Shown here one piece after another: positions 47,121-55,494 of a stretch of DNA of 64,000 bases; within the stretch, counting starts at the first letter, position 1, and the number at the start of each line of letters is the position of its first letter. The DNA comes from Thiopontia sp013349825. Its GTDB lineage: Bacteria; Pseudomonadota; Gammaproteobacteria; GCF-002020875. The notes below the pieces were generated by a model. It saw nothing but the letters and a program-made list of their open reading frames with translations. It had not been told where the DNA came from and did not search any database. The DNA lies in the NCBI GenBank assembly GCA_963981015.1, contig CAXCCG010000002.1, positions 9,011 to 73,010 of the forward strand. Direction: 5' to 3'. The translations under genes and the position numbers were made by a program.

Positions 47121-47131
47121 GGAACCTCTGA
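47118..47131. repeat. Copy of dispersed TAAGGAACCCCTGA motif
   Basis: Plus strand TAAGGAACCTCTGA, 13 of 14 identical to the copy at 4321-4334, and including the dolP stop codon. Further on, near 47200, a CCCACGCGGGAGTGACGA string resembles common REP-type sequences of proteobacteria. Confidence 0.4.
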
Positions 47132-47273
47132 GCAACCAGCACTCGAACCAGAAACTCTCATCACGACAACCTCCAAAATAAAACAGTACGTTATATGACA
47201 GATCCCCACCCACGCGGGAGTGACGAGGTTAAAATGAGAATTACAGCACTCGAACAACATACCTTGCATCACT

Positions 47274-48653
47274 ATGCTCTCAGATGAACTTCAGAAGGCT
47301 TTTTTAAAGCTACTTGGCAGAGACTGTTTTCTCACCAGCAACGCTGATCGACTCACTTACAGCTATGACAACAGCCGTCTCTCGCAATTACCGGATGCAG
47401 TTCTCCTCCCAACCAGCGAAGAGCAGATCAGAGAGATCGCTACGCTCTGTTATCAACACAAGCTCCCTTTAACCACTCGCGGCAGAGGGAGTGGAACCGC
47501 AGGTGCCGCCGTTCCACTCCAACAGGGTATCGTGCTCTCCACAGAGAAGATGAATTCAATCAAGCGGATTGAACCTGAGAATCGCTTAATCGTGGTAGAA
47601 CCCGGAGTCACCAACCAGCAGGTCCAACAGGAGGCTGCGCGTTATGGATTTTTCTGGCCCCCAGACCCCGGCAGCAGTCCGTTCTGCAGTGTTGGCGGCA
47701 ATATCGCCTGCGGTTCAGCTGGGCCACATGCTGTTAAGTATGGAACCGTACGAGAAAATGTCCTTGGATTACGTGTAGTCACCGGCAAGGGTAAGATTAT
47801 CCGCACCGGTACAGAGACCACTAAATGGGCTGTGGGGTATGATCTAACCCGACTGTTGATCGGCTCAGAGGGGACTCTGGCCATTACCACTGAGGCGACC
47901 TTAAAACTGATTCCCATACCACAGTCCAGAGTGATGATGCGCGCCCTCTACCAGGATATCCAGAGTGCTGCAGATGCCGTTTCTACCATCATGGGACAAC
48001 CTGAAACTCCTGCGGCTTTAGAGTTTATGGATAGCGTCTGCTTGCAGCTTATTCGACATCAATTAAGCGCCGAACTTCCAGACGGTACCGGTGCAATGCT
48101 GCTGATTGAGGCCGATGGCTCCCCAAAAAGTGTGAATGAGACCTCCAGTGCGATCCAAAAAGCTGCTGAAAATAGTGGATTAATCAACTTTCACATTGCG
48201 CAAACAGATCATGAGGCCCAACAACTGTGGCAAGCACGAAAAATACTATCCCCCCGACTACGCGAGATTGCACCCAAGAAAATTAATGAGGATGTTGTCG
48301 TTCCTGTCTCCAGAATTCCAGAACTGGTCTCAACGATTCAACAGCTTGCAGAACATCACCAGATCCGTATTGCCAACTTTGGTCATGCTGGCAATGGCAA
48401 CCTTCACACCAATATACTGGTTGATCCGGACAATCTTGATGAGATGGCACGTGCAGAACTGTGCTTGAAGTCACTCTTCGAGGCTGTTCTGTCACTTAAA
48501 GGGTCCATCTCCGGGGAGCATGGAGTCGGCATTGTCAAACAACCTTATGTTGCTCAAGAGATTGGGTTAACCGAGCGCCAACTAATGAGTGATATCAAAC
48601 AGCTTTTTGACCCTCATTCGATTCTCAACCCCGGAAAGGGGCCACAAATTTAG
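47274..48653 (+). CDS. FAD-linked oxidase, GlcD/D-lactate dehydrogenase-like
   Basis: 459 residues. N-terminal PCMH-type FAD domain with TTRGRGSGTAGAAVPL and GSEGTLAITTEATLKL, and C-terminal oxidase domain with FGHAGNGNLHTNI and the end SGEHGVGIVKQPY. Members oxidise 2-hydroxy acids such as glycolate or D-lactate; the substrate cannot be set here, and no GlcE or GlcF partner is present. There is no good ribosome site before the ATG at 47274; a 17-codon frame from 47234 overlaps the start and could act as a leader, but this is weak. Confidence 0.88.
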   Translation: MLSDELQKAFLKLLGRDCFLTSNADRLTYSYDNSRLSQLPDAVLLPTSEEQIREIATLCYQHKLPLTTRGRGSGTAGAAVPLQQGIVLSTEKMNSIKRIEPENRLIVVEPGVTNQQVQQEAARYGFFWPPDPGSSPFCSVGGNIACGSAGPHAVKYGTVRENVLGLRVVTGKGKIIRTGTETTKWAVGYDLTRLLIGSEGTLAITTEATLKLIPIPQSRVMMRALYQDIQSAADAVSTIMGQPETPAALEFMDSVCLQLIRHQLSAELPDGTGAMLLIEADGSPKSVNETSSAIQKAAENSGLINFHIAQTDHEAQQLWQARKILSPRLREIAPKKINEDVVVPVSRIPELVSTIQQLAEHHQIRIANFGHAGNGNLHTNILVDPDNLDEMARAELCLKSLFEAVLSLKGSISGEHGVGIVKQPYVAQEIGLTERQLMSDIKQLFDPHSILNPGKGPQI

Positions 48654-48682
48654 TGCTCTGGCAACAAGCCAGGATAGATAGC

Positions 48683-49201
48683 CTATGACTTAACCAACGT
48701 TAATGCAGGCTTCCCATCTTTCTTTACTGACTTCTTTTCAGCAGCCCCCTTGCCTGAATTATCTGAGGCTTGAGTCGTTTTCTCCGGCTTGTTACTGACT
48801 GCTGCAACAGGATGCTCTTCACGCACTGAGTCTGAATTCAGCGCGGTGGATGCCTGTTGCACATCCTCCTCTGGGAAGACCATTCCCTGACCATTTTCAC
48901 GAGCATAGAGTGCATTCACTGCACTGGGGGGGAAAGAGACTGACTCAGAGACTCCGGAAAATCGTGCACTGAAGCTAATCCAGTCATTCTCAATAGAGAG
49001 TGATGAGACCGCATCATAACCACAGTTCAGTACAATCTTGCCATCATTGATATGCGCAACTGGAACCGTCACCATAGGTAGCTCTGCATCCACAACAATA
49101 TAGGGTGTTAAACCATTATCTGTGATCCAGGCATGTATTGCGCGAATCATATAGGGTCTGCTAGAACTCATCTGCAACGCATCCACCGGCAAATCACTCA
49201 T
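48683..49201 (-). CDS. sspB: ClpXP adaptor protein SspB
   Basis: Delivers ssrA-tagged and other proteins to ClpXP. 172 residues: a folded substrate-binding domain (about 1-110), a long polar linker rich in E, K and S, and the C-terminal ClpX-binding tail KPALTLVKS, which matches the XB motif of E. coli SspB. It overlaps sspA by eight bases. Confidence 0.94.
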   Translation of the reverse strand: MSDLPVDALQMSSSRPYMIRAIHAWITDNGLTPYIVVDAELPMVTVPVAHINDGKIVLNCGYDAVSSLSIENDWISFSARFSGVSESVSFPPSAVNALYARENGQGMVFPEEDVQQASTALNSDSVREEHPVAAVSNKPEKTTQASDNSGKGAAEKKSVKKDGKPALTLVKS

Positions 49202-49817
49202 CCAGCTCTCGCTCCTCTTCTGTCAAGCTATCCATAAATGAGTCACGATCAAACAACCGCTCCGCATAATCGGTGACCGCTTTTGCAGACAGTGGCAGAG
49301 TAATTTTAAGTGACTTCAGTCTCCATAAAATGGGGGCCAAGCTACAATCTACCAGCGAAAAATCATCACTCATAAAAAATTGGGATTGTGCAAACAGCGG
49401 TGCCAGCATGGTAATGCTCTCCGTCAATGAGCTGCGTGCCTGAGCTGCTACCTTATCTCCCCCCTGCTCAATCTCTTCTATTCGCTTTGACCAATCAAGA
49501 TCAATACGTTCAATCATCTGACGCGCCTGGGCACGTGCTACAGGGTCTACCGGCATCAGTGGAGGGTGCGGAAAACGCTCATCCAGATACTCCATGATTA
49601 CCTTAGAACCAAATAGTGTTAAGTCTCTGTCTGCAATCGTGGGCAGTAGCTGATAAGGGCTCAGCTTCAAAAACTCTTCTTGGGGATCAGAAATATCCAC
49701 ACTTTCAACCTCATGGACAATTCCCTTCTCTGCCATCACAATTCTGACTCTATGACTCAAGTGATCCTGTGGTCCTGAAAACAGAACCATAACAGAGCGC
49801 CTATTCGCAATAGTCAT
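49194..49817 (-). CDS. sspA: Stringent starvation protein A
   Basis: GST-fold protein that binds RNA polymerase and changes promoter choice in stationary phase. 207 residues. The N-terminal thioredoxin-like part (MVLFSGPQDHLSHRVRIVMAEKG) has no catalytic glutathione residue pattern, as usual for SspA; the helical half follows. It sits downstream of petABC and overlaps sspB. Confidence 0.94.
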   Translation of the reverse strand: MTIANRRSVMVLFSGPQDHLSHRVRIVMAEKGIVHEVESVDISDPQEEFLKLSPYQLLPTIADRDLTLFGSKVIMEYLDERFPHPPLMPVDPVARAQARQMIERIDLDWSKRIEEIEQGGDKVAAQARSSLTESITMLAPLFAQSQFFMSDDFSLVDCSLAPILWRLKSLKITLPLSAKAVTDYAERLFDRDSFMDSLTEEERELDE

Positions 49818-49844
49818 ACTTTTCCTTGTTCGCTTAAATGTAAG

Positions 49845-49872
49845 AAAACCCTGAACCCAAAAGGGTTCAGGG
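49845..49872 (-). terminator. Rho-independent terminator of petABC
   Basis: Perfect 10-bp stem (CCCTGAACCC / GGGTTCAGGG) with a four-base loop, followed on the minus strand by TTTTC. It lies just after petC and before sspA, so some read-through or a separate sspA promoter is needed. Confidence 0.85.
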
Positions 49873-49895
49873 CTTATTTGAACTGCTGTATAAAA

Positions 49896-50609
49896 CTAGT
49901 GAACGTCTTTCCAATACTCTTTCTTCAGACGGTAGGCCGGAATCAGCAAAATCAACAGAAAACCAAGCACATACCAGCCTAAGGTCATACGATAAGCCTT
50001 AACAGGCTCACCCACATAGGCGAGGAAGTTCACCAAGTCGCCAACCGCCTTATCATATTCAGCTGCGGTCATTGAACCGGAACCATCCACAGTCAACGTA
50101 CCATCTTCCTGCAATGTCTGTTTACCTTGTAGCCCCTGCAAAACATGAGGCATACCTACATCCTTGAAGACGACATTATTAACACCCATTGGACGGGATG
50201 GGTCAACATAGAAACCTCGCAGGTAGGTATAGAGCCAATCATCTCCACGCGCACGAGAGATCACACTCAGATCAGGAGGCGTTGTTCCAAACCATTTTGC
50301 CGCTTGCTCTGCCGGCATTGCGATCTCCATGGTGTCATGGATTTTGGCTCCGGTAAAGACCAGATTATCCAACACCTCTTGATCACTCATACCCAGATCA
50401 TCCGCCATTCTCTTATAGCGCATAAACCTGGCTGAGTGACAGCTCAGACAGTAATTCATGAATAATTTGGCACCATTCTTCAGTGACTCATTATCCGATA
50501 GATCTACCGGAGCTGTGTCCAGGTGTACGCCACCCCCACCGCCCCCCATCACAAAGGAGGGGAAAAGCAGCAGCAGTAGTACGCCGGTTTTTTTCATCAT
50601 CTTTTTCAT
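49896..50609 (-). CDS. petC: Cytochrome c1 of the bc1 complex
   Basis: Electron carrier of complex III. 237 residues: signal peptide, a run of six glycines right after it, the haem motif CLSCH (Cys54, Cys57, His58), the distal methionine region around PMGVNNVVFKDVGMPH, and a C-terminal membrane anchor at about 208-228. It follows petB by 19 bases. Confidence 0.96.
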   Translation of the reverse strand: MKKMMKKTGVLLLLLFPSFVMGGGGGGVHLDTAPVDLSDNESLKNGAKLFMNYCLSCHSARFMRYKRMADDLGMSDQEVLDNLVFTGAKIHDTMEIAMPAEQAAKWFGTTPPDLSVISRARGDDWLYTYLRGFYVDPSRPMGVNNVVFKDVGMPHVLQGLQGKQTLQEDGTLTVDGSGSMTAAEYDKAVGDLVNFLAYVGEPVKAYRMTLGWYVLGFLLILLIPAYRLKKEYWKDVH

Positions 50610-50628
50610 CGATTTTTTCTCCTTGTCC

Positions 50629-51876
50629 TTAATGCTCTGGCAGACGCTCAGGGACCGGCTTGGTCTTGTCCATCTTCGAGTAGAAAGGCATCAACAGGAA
50701 GAAGGCAAAATAGATAACCGAGAAGATCCGTGCAAACATGGTAGCAACTGGTGTAGCCGGCTGTGTACCTAACCAGGAGAGCGCTACGAATGCGACCACA
50801 AAGATCGCCAGGGCCAACTTGGATATCATTCCCTTGTACTTGATTGACTTTACCGAACTCCGATCCAACCAAGGCAGGATGAAAAGCATGATAATCGCAC
50901 CAAACATTGCCACTACACCAAGGAACTTATCGGGGACGGCGCGCAAGATTGCGTAGAAGGCTGTAAAGTACCAGAGCGGAACAATATGCTCGGGGGTCTT
51001 TAATGGGTCAGCAGGGACAAAGTTGTCCTTCTCCAGGAACCACCCCCCCATCTCCGGCACAAAGAACATCACTGCAGAGAAGATCATCAGGAAGACAATC
51101 ACACCGACAATATCTTTCACAGAGTAGTAAGGGTGAAACGGAATACCATCCGCAGGGGCAGTCTCGCTCCAGCGATTTCCTTTCGGTCCCTCTTTAATCT
51201 CAATTCCTTCAGGGTTGTTAGAGCCAACTGCATGCAGTGCAACAATATGTAAGAAGACCAGCATCACCAGTACCAGGGGTACCGCAATGACATGGAAGGC
51301 GAAGAAGCGGTTGAGAGTCGCATCCGCGATCACGAAGTCACCACGAATCCATAATGCAATCTCTTCACCTACGTAAGGTACTGCACCAAACAGGGAGATA
51401 ATAACCTGCGCACCCCAGTAGGACATCTGCCCCCATGGCAGCAGATAGCCCATAAAGGCTTCCGCCATCAGCGCTAGATAGAGCACCATACCAAATACCC
51501 AGATCAACTCACGCGGTTTACGGTAGGAGCCATACATCAGTCCACGGAACATGTGGAGATAGATCACCACAAAAAAGGCAGAGGCGCCGGTTGAATGCAT
51601 ATAGCGAATCAACCACCCCCACTCCACATCACGCATAATGTACTCTACCGAGGCAAAGGCGAGTTCTGCATCGGGCTTGTAGTTCATGGTGAGGAAAATT
51701 CCGGTCACAATCTGAATCACTAACACCAACATCGCCAGTGAGCCAAAGAAGTACCAGAAATTGAAGTTCTTCGGCGCGTAGTATTGCGCCAGATGCTCAT
51801 TCCATACTTTTAGCAGTGGAAAGCGCTGGTCAAACCAGCCTACCACGCCTGTAGCTTCAGTCTCTCTCAGTCCCAT
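50629..51876 (-). CDS. petB: Cytochrome b of the bc1 complex
   Basis: Quinol-oxidising core of complex III. 415 residues, eight membrane helices. Haem-ligating histidines His94/His195 and His108/His210. The Qo-site motif, PEWY in mitochondria and PVWY in many gammaproteobacteria, reads PLWY here (residues 300-303). The start touches the petA stop. Confidence 0.97.
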   Translation of the reverse strand: MGLRETEATGVVGWFDQRFPLLKVWNEHLAQYYAPKNFNFWYFFGSLAMLVLVIQIVTGIFLTMNYKPDAELAFASVEYIMRDVEWGWLIRYMHSTGASAFFVVIYLHMFRGLMYGSYRKPRELIWVFGMVLYLALMAEAFMGYLLPWGQMSYWGAQVIISLFGAVPYVGEEIALWIRGDFVIADATLNRFFAFHVIAVPLVLVMLVFLHIVALHAVGSNNPEGIEIKEGPKGNRWSETAPADGIPFHPYYSVKDIVGVIVFLMIFSAVMFFVPEMGGWFLEKDNFVPADPLKTPEHIVPLWYFTAFYAILRAVPDKFLGVVAMFGAIIMLFILPWLDRSSVKSIKYKGMISKLALAIFVVAFVALSWLGTQPATPVATMFARIFSVIYFAFFLLMPFYSKMDKTKPVPERLPEH

Positions 51877-52469
51877 TATGCTGCTCCTTGATCGACGCCA
51901 ATCAGGATACGGGTATCACTGACGTAGTTGTGTGGAGGAATGACCAGGTTGGTAGGTGCAGGTACACCTTGATAAACGCGACCCGCCAAATCGAAGCGAG
52001 AGCCGTGACAGGGGCAGAAGAACCCCCCCTTCCAGTCGGGGCCGAGATCGGCAGGTGCCATCTCAGGACGGAATGTTGGAGAACAACCCAGGTGGGTACA
52101 GATCCCAACCGTTACCAGATACTCTGGCTTGATCGCACGTGCTGCATTCTGGCAGTACGCCGGCTGGTCCGACTCTGCGGAGGCTGGATCACTTAAGATA
52201 CCGTCCAGTGCCTTCAGGTCATTCAGCGTCTCTTCAGTGCGGCGAACAATCCAGACTGGCTTGCCACGCCACTCCACCGTCAGCATCTGCCCCGGTTCCA
52301 TCTTGCTGATATCGGCCTCAACAGGGGCGCCTGCAGCCTGTGCTCTTGCACTAGGACTCATAGACTTCACAAATGGTACCGCTACAAAAGCAGCACCTAC
52401 TGCGCCCACTGCAGAGGTTGCTGCCGTCAAAAAACGACGCTTACCCAGATCTACAGTCTCTGTACTCAT
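51876..52469 (-). CDS. petA: Rieske iron-sulfur protein
   Basis: Iron-sulfur subunit of complex III. About 197 residues from the ATG at 52469, which has GGAGAGA in front; the open frame to 52514 is not family sequence. An uncleaved Tat-type anchor (GKRRFLTAATSAVGAVGAAFVAVPF), then the cluster ligands in CTHLGC and FCPCHGSRFD. First gene of petABC. Confidence 0.96.
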   Translation of the reverse strand: MSTETVDLGKRRFLTAATSAVGAVGAAFVAVPFVKSMSPSARAQAAGAPVEADISKMEPGQMLTVEWRGKPVWIVRRTEETLNDLKALDGILSDPASAESDQPAYCQNAARAIKPEYLVTVGICTHLGCSPTFRPEMAPADLGPDWKGGFFCPCHGSRFDLAGRVYQGVPAPTNLVIPPHNYVSDTRILIGVDQGAA

Positions 52470-52613
52470 ACAGTCTCTCCAAAAATTGATGATGGACCCA
52501 TTCAGCGTCCCCATTTAACCGCTAAACACATACACACCAAACCCAAAATTAGTGGCGGGAGATATTACCATAAACTGTTTGGGTGATTACACCCTTTTTA
52601 GGAGCGGGCTTAT

Positions 52614-54398
52614 TTAGCAACTACTCATATGACGCTGCAGCCAATATTCCGTAAGTGTCAACTGCCATAACTTGCTTCCCTGAATACGGGTAAAACTATT
52701 CTCAGCAGTTGGGTTGGCCAGCAATTTATCAATATAACTACGCTGATAAAGCCCCCGTTCACGACACGCCTGAGAACATAGAATATCTTGCATAAATTCC
52801 AGAAATTCACCACGTACATATTTAAGTGCAGGCATCGGAAAATACCCTTTGGGCCGATCAATCACCGAGTCAGGCAACAGTCCGCGAGAGATCAACTTGA
52901 GTGGCCCCTTCCCCTGATGTTTCAGTTTCAATGCCGGAGGAATCTGGGCCGCTAACTCCACCAGCTGGTGATCCAGGAATGGTACCCTCGCCTCTAACCC
53001 CCAAGCCATGGTCATGTTATCAACCCGCTTGACCGGATCATCAACCACCAGTGTAGTGGTATCTGCCCGCAACACTTGGTCCAGATACTCATCTGCCCCA
53101 GCTCTCTCCAGCAACTCCTGCATCAGTACAGCAGTATGATCTTCACCCTGATATGGCTCTGCAAGCAGCTCCATCATCTCCGGGTGGTCTCGGTCAAAAT
53201 AAAATTGACGAAAACGGTCCACCGGAGAACCTGTAGCACCCTCCATCAGCGGATACCAAAAGTAGCCTGCGAACACCTCATCTGCACCCTGACCACTCAA
53301 TACTACACTCACCTCTTGCGAAACCTGCTCCGCTAACAGATAGAAACCAATCGCATCCTGACCAAACATCGGCTCTGACATCGCATCCACCGCCTCAGTC
53401 AATCTTGGCAATGCCTGATCATTTGGGATTATAATTTTCTGATGCCGGGTCTGGAATCGCTCCACAACCGCGTCAGAGTACTCAAATTCACTTCCACGCT
53501 CCTCTGGCGAATCCTCAAAGCCAATCGAGAAGGTACGAATATCTCTGTGGCCCGCCTCAGCCAACATCCCCACCAACAGACTGGAGTCGAGTCCACCCGA
53601 GAGCAAGACACCAACAGGCACATCGGAAGCGGCACGCCGCCGCTCAACCGCCTGCATCAGTGATTCACGAACCGCCTCAGCCCACTCCCATTCACTCTTT
53701 GCCTCTACAGGGCGCTGTGCTGTTAATGACCAATAACGATGCTGCTCTGTTAAGCCATCCGCATGGATGGTTTTCCAGTGGGCAGGCTCCATTTTATGAA
53801 CTTCACGAAACAGTGTACGCGGTGCCGGTACCACAGCATGTAGAGAAAAATGGTGGTGCAGTGCCAGCGGATCAAATTGAGTATCCACTCCTCCCGCAGC
53901 CAGTAATGCAGGAAGCGTGGAGGCAAACAGGAGTCGTTTACCATCTTGAGTCCAGTAAAGTGGTTTGATACCCATCCGGTCACGCACCAGATGTAGCTGC
54001 TTAGCACGTTGGTCCCAAAGTGCAAAGGCAAACATTCCTGCAAAACGTTCTACACACGCCTGCCCCCAAGCATGAAAGGATTTCAGGATAACTTCCGTAT
54101 CACCCGTGGAGGTAAAGTGGTACCCAAGCCCTTTCAACTCCTCTCTGAGTTCACGAAAATTGTAGATCGTGCCATTAAAAACGATAGTGAACGCCAGCTC
54201 AGAATCAACCATCGGTTGATGTCCTCGCTCTGAGAGGTCGAGGATTGAGAGGCGGCGATGCCCAAACTGTAACGGCCCCTGCTGCCACACCCCTTCATCA
54301 TCGGGCCCTCTGGGTCGCAATGGCTGCAACATTTTCCGGATGGTCACCGAATCCGGTGCCATACCATCCAATCTTAATTCTCCACAAATTCCACACAT
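52614..54398 (-). CDS. Asparagine synthase-type amidotransferase, resembling the NAGGN enzyme
   Basis: 594 residues from the ATG at 54398. N-terminal glutaminase with catalytic Cys2 (MCGICGELRLDG) and HRRLSILDLSE; C-terminal synthetase domain with the ATP loop VLLSGGLDSSLLVG, SGQGADEVFAGY and EARVPFLDHQLVELA. Length and blocks such as VVFNGTIYNFRELR, FASTLPALLAAGGVDT and HHHFSLHAVVPAPRTLFREV resemble the N-acetylglutaminylglutamine amide (NAGGN) amidotransferase, which makes an osmoprotectant dipeptide, more than AsnB. Its usual partner genes (a fused GNAT/ATP-grasp synthetase and a peptidase) are not next to it. The open frame up to 54458 overlaps the upstream SPOR gene and is not used. Confidence 0.75.
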   Translation of the reverse strand: MCGICGELRLDGMAPDSVTIRKMLQPLRPRGPDDEGVWQQGPLQFGHRRLSILDLSERGHQPMVDSELAFTIVFNGTIYNFRELREELKGLGYHFTSTGDTEVILKSFHAWGQACVERFAGMFAFALWDQRAKQLHLVRDRMGIKPLYWTQDGKRLLFASTLPALLAAGGVDTQFDPLALHHHFSLHAVVPAPRTLFREVHKMEPAHWKTIHADGLTEQHRYWSLTAQRPVEAKSEWEWAEAVRESLMQAVERRRAASDVPVGVLLSGGLDSSLLVGMLAEAGHRDIRTFSIGFEDSPEERGSEFEYSDAVVERFQTRHQKIIIPNDQALPRLTEAVDAMSEPMFGQDAIGFYLLAEQVSQEVSVVLSGQGADEVFAGYFWYPLMEGATGSPVDRFRQFYFDRDHPEMMELLAEPYQGEDHTAVLMQELLERAGADEYLDQVLRADTTTLVVDDPVKRVDNMTMAWGLEARVPFLDHQLVELAAQIPPALKLKHQGKGPLKLISRGLLPDSVIDRPKGYFPMPALKYVRGEFLEFMQDILCSQACRERGLYQRSYIDKLLANPTAENSFTRIQGSKLWQLTLTEYWLQRHMSSC

Positions 54399-54424
54399 GC
54401 GATGAATTGACGGTAATCTGTGCG

Positions 54425-55315
54425 CTAGTACCGCACCAAACTCTCTACTTTGAGCCACTCATCGTAGATTTTTTTCAATCTGAGCGCCTCTTTCTTGTCG
54501 CTCGCACTGTAGTCACGGAGGAGATAGTAGGTCTTTGAACCCTGCTGAACCGTCACGATCTGAAGCTTGAAGCTGGACTCCCCTAAATCTTTAACGATAG
54601 CATCAGCTCTTTTTTTGTTGGTAAATGCACCTACCTGAACATGGTTGTGACCCAGCTTTGACTCTCTCTTTTTAGCAGCTACCGGAGCAACCGGAGTGAC
54701 CGCCTGTTTTTGAGGCTTCACATCGGCAACGGCTCTCTCTGTAATTTTAGCTACAGGCAACTCTGACTTAGAGATCGATTGTTCCATCAGAATCCGCTCT
54801 TTTTCTGACTCAACGGTTTCCATACTACCACTCACCTTCTCATCCACATGTACTGTTTCAACCATCTTCTGTTGAGGCGGTTCCGATTGTGGCACTACAG
54901 ATTTTTCGGTCATGGATGCAACCGATGAACCCTGTTTAACGGACTCTATTGGCTCAACGGAATCAATCACACTCTCAACAGGGCTGGACTCCACAATCTC
55001 TTCCTGAGCAATCGTAACAGCCTCCTTTTTAAGGACAGCAACCTCATCGACCGGCTGACTCATACTCTCTGGATTCAGTTGCTTAGACTTCGCTTCACGC
55101 TGTTCACGTGTCTCCTGCAAAAGATTTTCAAGCTCTTGATACTCCTGGAGAAAAGGATCTAAGCCCTGCTCCTCGTTCTTTACTACAGAGTCCGCTGCGA
55201 GGGGATCCTTTAATGGATCTGGTCCAGAGACATCTTCAGAAAAATAGAGTGATCCACCGATAACAGCGGATAAGGCAACTGCAAAGGCAATAAACAGGGG
55301 GGCATGTTGTGTCAT
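54425..55315 (-). CDS. SPOR-domain membrane protein
   Basis: 296 residues: one membrane helix at about 5-25, a long acidic and serine-rich linker of low complexity with many E, K and V residues, and a C-terminal SPOR domain (HVQVGAFTNKKRADAIVKDL to the end), which binds denuded peptidoglycan at septa. This architecture suggests a division-site or wall-binding role (as for DedD or FtsN-like proteins), but which one is not clear. It precedes the amidotransferase by 26 bases on the same strand; I see no obvious functional link. Confidence 0.75.
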   Translation of the reverse strand: MTQHAPLFIAFAVALSAVIGGSLYFSEDVSGPDPLKDPLAADSVVKNEEQGLDPFLQEYQELENLLQETREQREAKSKQLNPESMSQPVDEVAVLKKEAVTIAQEEIVESSPVESVIDSVEPIESVKQGSSVASMTEKSVVPQSEPPQQKMVETVHVDEKVSGSMETVESEKERILMEQSISKSELPVAKITERAVADVKPQKQAVTPVAPVAAKKRESKLGHNHVQVGAFTNKKRADAIVKDLGESSFKLQIVTVQQGSKTYYLLRDYSASDKKEALRLKKIYDEWLKVESLVRY

Positions 55316-55494
55316 AACGCTTGATTTCTATCCATGGTTACAAGTCATTAAGTATTATATAAAAGCACCTATAACGAATGCTTTGCTATCTGAACAACGC
55401 TGAGTCGCGCTAAGCAGAAAGGTCAGAGGCTGCTTTCTTCAACTTTCAAAGCGTATATACTACTGAACTCGAACCCGTTTGGTTACTAAAAAAT

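Noticed and set aside
47234..47287. 17-codon frame before the FAD-linked oxidase as a leader peptide
   Set aside because: It has a GAGG site, but no attenuator hairpin and no codon bias hinting at regulation; more likely chance.
52581..52600. Hairpin GGGTG-ATTA-CACCC followed by T residues as a terminator
   Set aside because: The T-run is on the plus strand and there is no plus-strand gene before it; on the minus strand (after the amidotransferase) no T-run follows.
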